27,588 bases of DNA from RGIG1828 sp045541875. Lineage in GTDB: Bacteria; Bacillota; Clostridia; UMGS1810. The first letter of the stretch is position 1; each line of letters starts with the position of its first letter. Positions 6,968-16,168 of this stretch are shown here, in pieces. The notes beneath the pieces are model-generated. The model saw only the letters and a list, made by a program, of their open reading frames with translations. It was not told the DNA's origin and searched no databases. Both the position numbers and the translations under genes were made by a program. The stretch covers positions 1-27,588 of the forward strand of contig JAZQJX010000061.1 in assembly GCA_045541875.1 (NCBI GenBank), in the 5' to 3' direction.

Positions 6968-8680
6968 ATGAGAAAAATAATAGCAATGTTTTTGATTGTC
7001 TTTATTGTATCATTTGGTACAGCCTATGCCGATAACATTTCGGTTACGGTTGATGATATGGTAAATGACACACTTCTCATCAAAGGAGATGCACTTGCAG
7101 GAAATGAGATAACAATTTTTGTTTTCAATCTCGGCTACACATTGGAAGACTATCTTTCAATATCCGTAGATGGTGACACAATTGATGCATCAATAAGAGA
7201 TGAGGCAATTCAGTTTGTTGACCGCGTGTATGCAGACTCTGACGGGTACAAAAAAACATTTCAAGTAAGGGGTGCATCCGGCGGAAAATATACGGTGTTA
7301 GCTGTGGGCGATGGTATATATGACGAAGGATACATAACATTTTACGGTTCAGACTATAAAAGACAGATAATACAAGATATTAATTCATCCTCTGAAGATG
7401 TGATTTCGGAAAAATGTGGTGAATTCTATACCGCATTCGGAATCAGCGATACCCCTCTCTATGACTCCTGTGATAAGGAGGCTTTGGGAAAAGCTTTGGC
7501 TATCTTACGTAACACTTTGGAACAACAAGAGATTCCCCGGGATATCTCACTTGCAAATACATATCTTAACGAAGCACTTGTAGTTGCATCATATAACACA
7601 GATTCTGCTCTGTTAATGGAAGATGGCAAAGTGAAAAAAGAATATCTTTCAAAAATAAGCGAAGATGTTTATGAAGATTATTGCGTGAATCTTTCACCTG
7701 AAGGTGTGGAAGTTGTAAATGAGAATGTTTTTGAAAAAACATATAAAACTGAAGATGAAATTGCGGAAAGTCTCACATCATCTGTGATGGTAAATGTTCT
7801 TATGAACTATAAAGACAGAGGATACGGTCACATTCATACAATGCTCAATAAATACAGAGAGTATTATGAGGATGCAGGAATAAAGATTCCAAAAGCAGAA
7901 AACAGGGATTTATATAACAAACTCATAAACTCCGGTGCACAAAGCCTTGATGAAATAAAAGATATTATGAATAGTAACGGAAAAACAGATAAAAACGAAA
8001 TCAAACCCATTTCTCCCTCTCCCTCCGGTGGTGGTGGAGGCGGTGTCGGAGGTTCTTCGTCAAAGCCTGAATCCCCCGAAACACCAACAACATCCGAGAA
8101 CACACAAACCCCTTCTGTTTCCGATGACGGAAAAAAACCTGTTTCGGGCTTTAGCGATATTTCTTCATCGCATTGGGGATACGAACACATTTGTAAACTT
8201 TCGGAGAAAAATATTATAAAAGGTTATGAAGACGGCACATTCAGACCTGATTCTAATATTACAAGAGCAGAATTTGTGAAAATTGTGGTTGATGCATTTG
8301 GTATTCCAAAAGCACAGAAAAATTCTGAATTCAAAGATGTCACAGAAAATGACTGGTTTGCCTCCTATATAAAATCTGCATATGATAGGGGAATTGTCGG
8401 AGGTTTTGACGGACTTTTTTATCCCAATGAAAAAATCACAAGAGAAGATGTGGCAGTAATTATATACAGAGCACTTGCATTATCTGAAAATCAGTCAGAA
8501 ACAGAATTTTCAGATAATGATAAAATCTCGCAATATGCAAAAAATGCCGTTTCATATCTTTCACAAAACGGCATTATAACAGGTTATGAAACAAATGAGT
8601 TTAAACCTGAAAAGTCTATAACAAGAGCGGAAGTTGCAGCAGTAATTTCCAGACTATTTGAAAGGGAGGTGTTGAAATGA
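6968..8680 (+). CDS. Secreted protein with three C-terminal SLH domains
   Basis: The 570-residue protein has a signal peptide of about 21 residues ending AYA. Beta-rich and helical N-terminal parts (about 22-340) that I do not recognise follow. A flexible linker (about 345-390; six consecutive Gly, then Ser/Pro/Thr-rich) leads to three SLH repeats at about 394-450, 454-510 and 513-567. Their TRAE-type motifs read ITRAEF, ITREDV and ITRAEV. SLH triplets bind pyruvylated secondary wall polymer and anchor proteins to the Gram-positive cell surface. AGGAGG stands seven bases before the ATG. Its stop overlaps the next gene's start by four bases (ATGA), implying translational coupling. Its place in the operon suggests a surface anchor or scaffold for the glycan machinery. 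No catalytic motif was seen. Confidence 0.85.
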   Translation: MRKIIAMFLIVFIVSFGTAYADNISVTVDDMVNDTLLIKGDALAGNEITIFVFNLGYTLEDYLSISVDGDTIDASIRDEAIQFVDRVYADSDGYKKTFQVRGASGGKYTVLAVGDGIYDEGYITFYGSDYKRQIIQDINSSSEDVISEKCGEFYTAFGISDTPLYDSCDKEALGKALAILRNTLEQQEIPRDISLANTYLNEALVVASYNTDSALLMEDGKVKKEYLSKISEDVYEDYCVNLSPEGVEVVNENVFEKTYKTEDEIAESLTSSVMVNVLMNYKDRGYGHIHTMLNKYREYYEDAGIKIPKAENRDLYNKLINSGAQSLDEIKDIMNSNGKTDKNEIKPISPSPSGGGGGGVGGSSSKPESPETPTTSENTQTPSVSDDGKKPVSGFSDISSSHWGYEHICKLSEKNIIKGYEDGTFRPDSNITRAEFVKIVVDAFGIPKAQKNSEFKDVTENDWFASYIKSAYDRGIVGGFDGLFYPNEKITREDVAVIIYRALALSENQSETEFSDNDKISQYAKNAVSYLSQNGIITGYETNEFKPEKSITRAEVAAVISRLFEREVLK

Positions 8681-11343
8681 AAAAGCCAGGTTCGTTATTG
8701 TTAGCAATAACCCTCATACTTTCCATACTCCGCATTTCAATACCCTCGTATGCAGAAGTTCCGACAGAAGATAATTCCGATTTTGCTTTGTCCGTTGGAA
8801 TTTTTGACATAGAGAATCCTCCAAAAGGAGAAGATTTTGTCACAAGAGCAGAACTTGCCAAAATGTATTGCAGAATTTTGGTGGGTGACGATGAAATGAC
8901 TGCCACTTTGGATAATAATCCGAGGTATTCAGATGTTGAATCTGACCTTTTAGGCGTTGTTGATGTGGTTAGCAAACTCGGGATTATGAATGGATATGAA
9001 GGCGTTTTCAATCCCAATTCCGTTGTGACTCATGCACAGCTTGTAAAAACCATGGTGGCGTTTTTGGGCTATGAGCCCGCCGCAATTTTAAAAGGCGGAT
9101 ACCCTGCGGGATATTATGCTGTGGCAACAGAACTTGAACTTAACAAAAATTTTATAAAGGATATGAATTCTCCCGTGACATACAATGATGTTTCCGATAT
9201 GTTCTACAATGCAATCGGAGCAGATGTTATGGAGCATAAGACATGGCAGGATGAAAAATATGTTGTAAAAGAAGGGAAGAATTATCTCAATCTCTATCTT
9301 GACATATTCTACACAGAAGGAATTATAACTGCCAATAACATAACAAACATCTATGGCGGGGATACAACATTATATAATCACATCAGATTAAATGATATTG
9401 TGCTCTATCTTGAAGAGAGTGCAAAAGACATTGTAGATTTTATCGGACATAAGGTCGGTGTGTACTATAAAAAGGCCGGCAGTGACAGTTACAAAATCTG
9501 TTACTGGGAAGATATAACAGATGATATAGAAATTTTTGGGGACGGGGAGATTCTCGGATTTGAAAATTATGTTCTGACATATTCTCCCGACGGCATAAAA
9601 GAAAAAAATCTAAAACTTTCAAGAGATGTTTCCGTAATTTATAACGGTACTCTTTTAAAGTCATATTCCGACAGCCTTATTGATGATTTTTCAAAGGGGA
9701 GAAAAGAAGGAACCATAACTGTAATTGAAAACAGCGGTGATTCAAAAGGCGATGTAATTATAATAGAAGCCCCCCGCTCTATGGTTGTCAAATCCATAAG
9801 AGACGGAGTGATATATTCATCTTTTGGTGCAGGGGCGATCATAGACCTTGACAAATTCCCTTTTGAAAAGAAGGCAATTTTAAACGTCAAAGGTGAGCCT
9901 CTTGATAAATCAGACATATCGGTTGGTGATATTATCACATACTATATGGATGCTGAAGGAAATTATACAAAAATATATGTAACCATAGATGTGGGCGAAG
10001 GAATAGTTGAGGAAATTGGACTTTCGGCAAATTCTGTTTCTGAATATCTTGTGATAAACGGTGAAAGATATGCATGCACAAAAGAACTTTCCACAAGAGA
10101 AGAATTCAGAAAACTCAAAATCGGTGACTATGTTGCAATATATTTTAATTCTGACAGAAAAATTTCTGACATAGAAATCAGAGAAAATCCCGGATATGAA
10201 GTTGATGAAATCTGTCTTCTGACTTCGGCAAAAAAGGGTGTCGGACTTGACGACACATACAAAATCAGAGTGTATTCCAAAAAAGACGATTTTGAAACCT
10301 ATGATTTGCCAGACAAAATCAAGCTCAACGGAAATTGGAAAAAATCAAAGGAAGCACTTGCACTTCTTGGCTATACACTCAATACCGATGTTACAAGACA
10401 GATAATCAAACTCAGAACCGATAAAGACGGCGTGGTAAAAGAAATTATTTCTGCACTTGACTCAAGCGATGATTCAATCGGACTTTATGAAATGGAAGGC
10501 TTTGACGGACTTACAGCCCAAAGTTACCTTACGGATATAAGAACTTTTGGCCTAAAAGCTTATCTTTCAAGTGACACTCCCGTTTTTGTTGTGCCCGATG
10601 AAGCGGAAAGATATAACGATGACCTATATGGTATGGAAACAGTTTCACAGACATTTACAAATAACGGAAGTTATACTTTCAAAGCCTATTCAACAAAAAT
10701 CGGAGATCCTTCCATAAAAGCTGTTGTATATGAAAAAGATGTAGTATCTGTAACACCGGGAAGTACCTATAACTATATGATTATAGAAAAAATTTCAAAT
10801 GTTTTGGATACCGAATCCGGTGGCGGAAAGCTTGTCATAAAAGGATATGCAAGAGGCGGAAGTGCAAGCACTCTTTCGGAATTTATAATAGCAGAGAATT
10901 ATGATATGAAAATCGGACCTGAAGGCTCTGTTCCCCAGTCAGGTGATGTTATAAGATATGCCCTGAATTCAAAAGGTGAAATATATAACGCGGATTTGGT
11001 TCTTGACATTTCTGAAAGGAAACTTTTCAATATGCCAAATCCAAGCTCATCTTCAATTCAGGTTTCAACCGGAAGATATGCATTTGGTAAGGTTGTGAAA
11101 AAATATGAAAACCATTTCACAATGGAAATCACGGACATCGATGGCAGCATTACCTATGAAAGCTACCCCATTTCATCTCTTACTTCGGCATCTGCAACCT
11201 ATAATGAAGTAACAAAGATGCTGTCATCCACCACTTCCGATGGAATTTTTGATGAAGAAACATTCGGGTCGGACGCAAGTTATGTGTTCACTTTCTTCAG
11301 AAATGATTACTGGATTGGCGGAGCAGTATATGATCTAAAGTAG
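8677..11343 (+). CDS. Secreted SLH-like surface protein of unknown function
   Basis: The 888-residue protein has a signal peptide of about 26 residues (ending SYA). The N-terminal 200 residues resemble degenerate SLH units: FVTRAELAKMYCRIL, then YSDVESDLLGVVDVVSKLGIMNGYEG with VVTHAQLVKTMVAFLG, where the usual TRAE core has become THAQ. The remaining ~680 residues are beta-rich with repeated short strands and turns such as VSVIYNGTLLKSY and NGERYACTKE. I recognise no enzyme family there. It is translationally coupled to the upstream SLH protein by a 4-base overlap and precedes the lyase gene by 16 bases. A structural role in displaying or organising the lyase at the wall is the simplest guess. 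Proteins of this architecture are commonly annotated only as S-layer homology domain proteins. Confidence 0.75.
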   Translation: MKKPGSLLLAITLILSILRISIPSYAEVPTEDNSDFALSVGIFDIENPPKGEDFVTRAELAKMYCRILVGDDEMTATLDNNPRYSDVESDLLGVVDVVSKLGIMNGYEGVFNPNSVVTHAQLVKTMVAFLGYEPAAILKGGYPAGYYAVATELELNKNFIKDMNSPVTYNDVSDMFYNAIGADVMEHKTWQDEKYVVKEGKNYLNLYLDIFYTEGIITANNITNIYGGDTTLYNHIRLNDIVLYLEESAKDIVDFIGHKVGVYYKKAGSDSYKICYWEDITDDIEIFGDGEILGFENYVLTYSPDGIKEKNLKLSRDVSVIYNGTLLKSYSDSLIDDFSKGRKEGTITVIENSGDSKGDVIIIEAPRSMVVKSIRDGVIYSSFGAGAIIDLDKFPFEKKAILNVKGEPLDKSDISVGDIITYYMDAEGNYTKIYVTIDVGEGIVEEIGLSANSVSEYLVINGERYACTKELSTREEFRKLKIGDYVAIYFNSDRKISDIEIRENPGYEVDEICLLTSAKKGVGLDDTYKIRVYSKKDDFETYDLPDKIKLNGNWKKSKEALALLGYTLNTDVTRQIIKLRTDKDGVVKEIISALDSSDDSIGLYEMEGFDGLTAQSYLTDIRTFGLKAYLSSDTPVFVVPDEAERYNDDLYGMETVSQTFTNNGSYTFKAYSTKIGDPSIKAVVYEKDVVSVTPGSTYNYMIIEKISNVLDTESGGGKLVIKGYARGGSASTLSEFIIAENYDMKIGPEGSVPQSGDVIRYALNSKGEIYNADLVLDISERKLFNMPNPSSSSIQVSTGRYAFGKVVKKYENHFTMEITDIDGSITYESYPISSLTSASATYNEVTKMLSSTTSDGIFDEETFGSDASYVFTFFRNDYWIGGAVYDLK

Positions 11344-11359
11344 AAGGAGGAAAACAAAT

Positions 11360-14300
11360 ATGAAATTATTAAAACACACAATATCGTTTTTGCTTGTATT
11401 GACACTTCTTCTTTCCTCCGTAAGTGTGGGAGCATGGTCGCTCATCAAAGGAGAAAAGGTGTTTTTGCAAAACATCAGTATTCCGAGAAATCCTAAAGAA
11501 TGCGTTCAGAACGGGATTTTTATTGTTGAAGCGGAAGATATCGCAACAGGGAATAATACCAAAATGATAGACGATCCGGAAGCATCGGGCGGAAAAGCTA
11601 TGCAGGCTATCTCCACTCAGTGGTATCCTGAAAATCTCACAAAGGATGACTACTATACCAAAATATATGTAGAAAGACCGGAAGATGCAGGAAAATATTA
11701 TGTTTGGATAAGGTCAAAGGCGGTTCACCTTGACACAGCGGATGGTCCTTCGTTCTATGTTGACAATAATGTAGGAAATTATTCAACAAAAATGTATCTT
11801 GCAATATTGCCGAAATACACATGGAAAACTCTTCCTGCCGGAATTGAACTTAAAGAGGGCGATAACTATTTTGCTTTAAGAACGCAGTTTGTAGGTGTTA
11901 CCGATAAGATAATAATCACAAACAACTCAAACTTCACTCCCGTGGGCAGGGACGACGTACCTGTATACATGACTCCTGAAGAACAGGAATTGGTGTGGCG
12001 TGAAGAAGCAGGCGTAACTGATGTGAAGCCGATTCAGGGGCATCCGAGACTCTATCTCACCCCCGAATTTCTTCCCACATTCAAAACATGGATTATGAGG
12101 GAAGATGCAAAAGATACAATGGAACTCATAAAGACAAAAGGGTATTCCGAGATAAATTGTAAACTTGATACTTCAAGTACGTACAACCACAGCAGAAATC
12201 TCCTCGGATGCATAATTTCAAGAGCGTTCCTTTATGTTACGGACATGGAGCAGAGCAAAGACTTTGCTCATCAGACAGTTCTTCATATGCTTGACTATCT
12301 TGAAACTGTCCGCACCCCTGAAATAGGAGATATTACACGTGACAGAGGAGAATATGTTCAGGCCGCAGCTATTGTATATGACTGGTGTTATGACGTTATG
12401 TCTGACGAAGAAAAAGATAAGATGATACAGCTTCTTGTTAAGGCATGTTCAACACTTGAAGTCGGATGGCCGCCGCTCAGAATGTCAGACGTTGCATCCC
12501 ATGCAGGCGAACAGGATATTTTCAGAAATATGATTGCAGCGGGTGTTGCTGTATATGATGAATATCCTCTTCTTTGGGACCTTGCGGCAGGAAGATTATA
12601 TTCAAAAATTATTCCTGCAAGACTCTGGCTGAGACAGTCAGGAAGACAGGAGCAGGGCTTTGACTATGGCGATGCAAGATCCTATTCGGAGCTTTGGGCA
12701 GATATGATAATTATGCGAATGGGACTTCCTTCAATTTATGAAGGACTCAATGCAAAATGGCTCTATCCGAGTATTTATGCAAGAATGGGCTATGGTACAA
12801 TGCTTCCCAACGGAGATATGTATAGCCACGACAGAAAGGTGAGAGATATATATTCCGCAAACTATGAACTCACATGGTGTATTGCGGGAAATCTCTACAA
12901 AGATCCCATACTCAAAATGGAATATCAGAGAAGAAAGAATTCCATAAATCATACTGTGTTTGATGCTGTGTTTGAAATCCTCTTCACAGATCCGACGGTT
13001 GAGACAACAACATATGACAATCTCCCAATGTCCACTGTGGCAACATATCCTGTTTCGGGAATTGTTGCAAGAACAAGTTGGAACGAGGGCTATAACAGTA
13101 ATGCGGCAATGGTTCTTATGAATATGCACGAAGTTTTTGTAAGCGACCATCAGCACACCTACACGGGAGATTTTCAGATTTACTATAAGGGACTTCTCTC
13201 CGGTACAACAGGAAACTATTCCACAGTAACTCAGAACAGTGAAGGCTATAATAAGAGGTCAATTGCGGCAAATGTAATGCTTTGCTATGATCCTACGGAA
13301 AAATTCCTTCCCACCTGGGGCGGCGTTAAAGTTGCAAATGATGGCGGACAGAGGAATGCCTACACAGGGGATGATCCTGATGCAAAACAGTCTCCGAGTG
13401 CATATGTTATGAAACTTTCCGAATTTCAGATTGATGAAAACGGAAAAGCACAGAGTGAGCAACTCGTTGTTGCAAAAGATGTTAAGACATATTCAGGACC
13501 AAACAAGGAAACACCGGAATTTTCATACATATCCGGCGACCTTGCAAGTGCATATACTTCAAAGGTTGAAGCCTATAAGAGAAGTATGGTTTTCATAGAT
13601 CTTGATGATTCTGACTATCCTGCGGCACTGATTGTCTTTGACAAAATGACATCAAGAGACAAGGATGCAAAGAAAACATGGCTCCTTCACAGTCAGGAAA
13701 AACCGCAAATCAGCGGAAACACAACTGTTATAACAAGAACAGAAGAAGGCTTTAACGGAAAACTTGTCAACAAAACCCATCTTCCCATACAGTCAGACCT
13801 TGACATAAAGGCAATCGGCGGAGATAACAATGAAATGTATCTGGTTGACGGAATTCAGTATGGACATACAGAAGGTTCAATAGAACACGGAAAATACAGA
13901 ATTGAAATAAGTACCAAAAACACTTCAAAATCTGAAACATATCTCAACTCAATGTATGTAACAGACGCTGACAAAGATTTGCCCGAACTCAAAATGCACT
14001 ATGAGAGCAGAGGCTCATTCAAAGGTGTGACAGTTAAAGATAAATCGGTATATTTCTCCGGAGATTCACGAGAAACATCGGAAAAATTCTCCCTTTCAAT
14101 CCGAAATAACGGATATGAAAAAGTCGGAGTTTTGGTTGGTGATGTGAAAGCCGGTGTGTGGAAAATCACAGGCGGAGGAAAAACGTTTTATGTGAGAGCA
14201 AAGGCTGATGAGGGATGCCTCATGTTCTATTGTGCCCCGGGAACATATGAATTTGAATATAGCGAAGATGCGGTTGAAGTTTCGGAAATAACAGGTGAAA

Positions 14301-14710
14301 AAATGACAAAATACGGTCAGGGTGACTTCGTTGTATGGAAAAGGTCAGAAAACAGCACAAGTGTCGGATACGGTAACTATATTTATTCACCATACCCGGT
14401 TAAAGTTTACAATAACATTGCATATATTCCTGCAAAAATGCTTGAAGAATTCGGATTGAGTGTCAAAGAGGGAACAAACTTTGCCCAGATAACAACGCCA
14501 AACGGCGAAAGTACAACACTTTATGAAAACATAGGACAGTATTCATTAGGTGAAAAGACATATTCATCGACATATGCACCTGTTGTGATTGACGGACATA
14601 TCTATATTGCACCTGAATACTACACAGAACTCATTGGATATTCTTTCAAATATAAAGGTAACATTGCAAAAATTCTCTATGCCATAAAAAATACGACGGG
14701 AGGTGAATAA
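11360..14710 (+). CDS. Secreted multidomain heparinase II/III-family polysaccharide lyase
   Basis: The 1116-residue protein starts with a signal peptide (about 1-25). A carbohydrate-binding-like beta-sandwich (about 48-200; FIVEAEDIATG start, DKIIITNNSNFTPVG end) comes next. The alpha/alpha toroid (about 225-500) opens with HPRLYLTPEFLPTF, and a heparinase II/III beta-sandwich (about 540-880) includes SDHQHTYTGDFQIYYKG. H381 and E384 in SHAGEQ and Y436 in FDYGDARSY reproduce the spacing of H202, E205 and Y257 remembered for Pedobacter heparinase II (PL21). H597 or H599 could be the later catalytic or metal histidine. Such lyases beta-eliminate at uronic acids. The last ~110 residues (about 1005-1113) look like the copper amine oxidase N-terminal-like domain common on clostridial surface proteins. 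GH88 at 2317-3600 fits the unsaturated product. The substrate (heparan, chondroitin, hyaluronan, alginate or another uronan) is not proven. Confidence 0.82.
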   Translation: MKLLKHTISFLLVLTLLLSSVSVGAWSLIKGEKVFLQNISIPRNPKECVQNGIFIVEAEDIATGNNTKMIDDPEASGGKAMQAISTQWYPENLTKDDYYTKIYVERPEDAGKYYVWIRSKAVHLDTADGPSFYVDNNVGNYSTKMYLAILPKYTWKTLPAGIELKEGDNYFALRTQFVGVTDKIIITNNSNFTPVGRDDVPVYMTPEEQELVWREEAGVTDVKPIQGHPRLYLTPEFLPTFKTWIMREDAKDTMELIKTKGYSEINCKLDTSSTYNHSRNLLGCIISRAFLYVTDMEQSKDFAHQTVLHMLDYLETVRTPEIGDITRDRGEYVQAAAIVYDWCYDVMSDEEKDKMIQLLVKACSTLEVGWPPLRMSDVASHAGEQDIFRNMIAAGVAVYDEYPLLWDLAAGRLYSKIIPARLWLRQSGRQEQGFDYGDARSYSELWADMIIMRMGLPSIYEGLNAKWLYPSIYARMGYGTMLPNGDMYSHDRKVRDIYSANYELTWCIAGNLYKDPILKMEYQRRKNSINHTVFDAVFEILFTDPTVETTTYDNLPMSTVATYPVSGIVARTSWNEGYNSNAAMVLMNMHEVFVSDHQHTYTGDFQIYYKGLLSGTTGNYSTVTQNSEGYNKRSIAANVMLCYDPTEKFLPTWGGVKVANDGGQRNAYTGDDPDAKQSPSAYVMKLSEFQIDENGKAQSEQLVVAKDVKTYSGPNKETPEFSYISGDLASAYTSKVEAYKRSMVFIDLDDSDYPAALIVFDKMTSRDKDAKKTWLLHSQEKPQISGNTTVITRTEEGFNGKLVNKTHLPIQSDLDIKAIGGDNNEMYLVDGIQYGHTEGSIEHGKYRIEISTKNTSKSETYLNSMYVTDADKDLPELKMHYESRGSFKGVTVKDKSVYFSGDSRETSEKFSLSIRNNGYEKVGVLVGDVKAGVWKITGGGKTFYVRAKADEGCLMFYCAPGTYEFEYSEDAVEVSEITGEKMTKYGQGDFVVWKRSENSTSVGYGNYIYSPYPVKVYNNIAYIPAKMLEEFGLSVKEGTNFAQITTPNGESTTLYENIGQYSLGEKTYSSTYAPVVIDGHIYIAPEYYTELIGYSFKYKGNIAKILYAIKNTTGGE

Positions 14711-14712
14711 AA

Positions 14713-16143
14713 GTGAAAAATACACTCAAAAAATTCATATCTTCCCTGATAATCATTTCAATGGTGTCTGTATGTGCTTTTGCCGCATCCTTTGAAATTG
14801 ATGACAATCCTGACTATGTATCTTCAATCACCACATCCGCAGCAAGCGGATCATACTACAAAAACGGTAAGGTGAACACTTTTGATGACAGGAGTGAGAA
14901 TAGTTTCTATGCAGACACTCCACCGTCAAGAAACAAAAACTCCACTTTTTCGTGGATAGAAGGTGCATCGGGAGAAGAAGATGACTGGGCTCCGTATCTT
15001 GAAGTCAACACAGATGCAGCTCTCAATTTGTATGCAGATGCAAACGAGAGAATGTTTTTCTTCACAACACCGAAAGCACAGTATTCAGATCCCGGAACAC
15101 TTCATCTTAATTATGACATAAAAATCAACACCTCAAATGACCTGATTTTCCTCTCTGACATTCAGCTTTGGGGAACAAGAGGAAGCAATACAGACTGGAT
15201 TCTTTTCGGGAATGACGGAAAACTTGTTGGAACAGACTATTCCTACAAGGTTGGCGAATGGTTCAATATGAAAATGACTCTGGATATCAAATCCGGTCTG
15301 TGGAATGTGTGGGTTGACGGTGAACACGTTTTAGAAGACAGACCAAAAAATGCTAACTGGTGGAATGATTACAGCAGAATTGCATTTCATCTGACGCAGA
15401 CAACAGAAAAAACTCCCGGTGAAAAAAGAGCAGGCTTTGCCATTGACAATTTGCAGATTTATTTTACAGGTAAGGATATAAACGAGTTTGTGACAGTTTC
15501 CTATGAGGATTCCGAAAATACAGAGGTTTCAAAGCTTCCTGTCCAAGACGGAAAAATTGTTGCACTCTTTGACAAAATGCCGGATTTGAGTCTTATAAAT
15601 AGCGAAAACTTTAAATTGATAAATTCATATGGCGGTGAAATTCCCTGCGAATTTGAAATTTTGACAGAGGGCGAAAATAAAGTCAAAATACTTCCAAAGA
15701 AAAAACTTTTGGGAGAATCAGCCTACCATCTTAAGATCTCCGATGAGATACGAAAAACAGATTCAACCTATCGTCCGCCTTCCGGAAAAATCATTGTGGA
15801 AACGGCACAGTCTTTCACAACCGCAATTTCATTCATTGAAATTTTTGATAAACCCGGACTTTCCTTTGTTCGTCCCGGAGAAGAATTTGATGTGACAGTC
15901 GGACTTTCAAACACATCGGATGATGATGCCGTATCATCGGTCATTGTTGTTTTGAAAAATGAAAATGAAGGAATCACATCCATCAGAAATGCAATAGTAA
16001 AACTTGACGGACAAGGAAATAAAACTTTGAATCTCAGATTGAAAGCGCCTCTCGATTTTAATTCGGATTTGTTTGAAATTTGTTGTTACACCTTTGATGA
16101 TTGGCGCATGCTAACAGTATGTGATATGGAAATAATATCATAA
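14713..16143 (+). CDS. Secreted LamG-like (concanavalin-type) binding protein
   Basis: The 476-residue protein has a signal peptide of about 24 residues ending AFA. A ~160-residue LamG-like beta-jellyroll lies at about 95-258, with the signature GEWFNMKMTLDIKSGLWNVW and then AGFAIDNLQIYF. An Ig-like region (about 260-375) follows, and then a C-terminal beta domain (about 375-476) reminiscent of CARDB/fibronectin-like folds. The start is GTG at 14713, two bases after the lyase stop, with GGAGGTG overlapping the end of the lyase gene. The coupling implies that equal amounts of lyase and this protein are made. It has no SLH domain or LPXTG motif. The module is homologous to the three modules of the next gene. 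Glycan binding is likely but unproven. Confidence 0.72.
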   Translation: MKNTLKKFISSLIIISMVSVCAFAASFEIDDNPDYVSSITTSAASGSYYKNGKVNTFDDRSENSFYADTPPSRNKNSTFSWIEGASGEEDDWAPYLEVNTDAALNLYADANERMFFFTTPKAQYSDPGTLHLNYDIKINTSNDLIFLSDIQLWGTRGSNTDWILFGNDGKLVGTDYSYKVGEWFNMKMTLDIKSGLWNVWVDGEHVLEDRPKNANWWNDYSRIAFHLTQTTEKTPGEKRAGFAIDNLQIYFTGKDINEFVTVSYEDSENTEVSKLPVQDGKIVALFDKMPDLSLINSENFKLINSYGGEIPCEFEILTEGENKVKILPKKKLLGESAYHLKISDEIRKTDSTYRPPSGKIIVETAQSFTTAISFIEIFDKPGLSFVRPGEEFDVTVGLSNTSDDDAVSSVIVVLKNENEGITSIRNAIVKLDGQGNKTLNLRLKAPLDFNSDLFEICCYTFDDWRMLTVCDMEIIS

Positions 16144-16168
16144 AAAATTAATCATGGAGGAATAAGTC

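Noticed and set aside
8025..8062. G-rich run (GGTGGTGGTGGAGGCGG) as a possible G-quadruplex or repeat element
   Set aside because: It encodes the Gly-rich linker before the SLH domains, which explains it fully.
12731..13156. 141-residue minus-strand frame inside the lyase gene
   Set aside because: It is antisense to the conserved heparinase core without any start signals; a shadow of codon usage.
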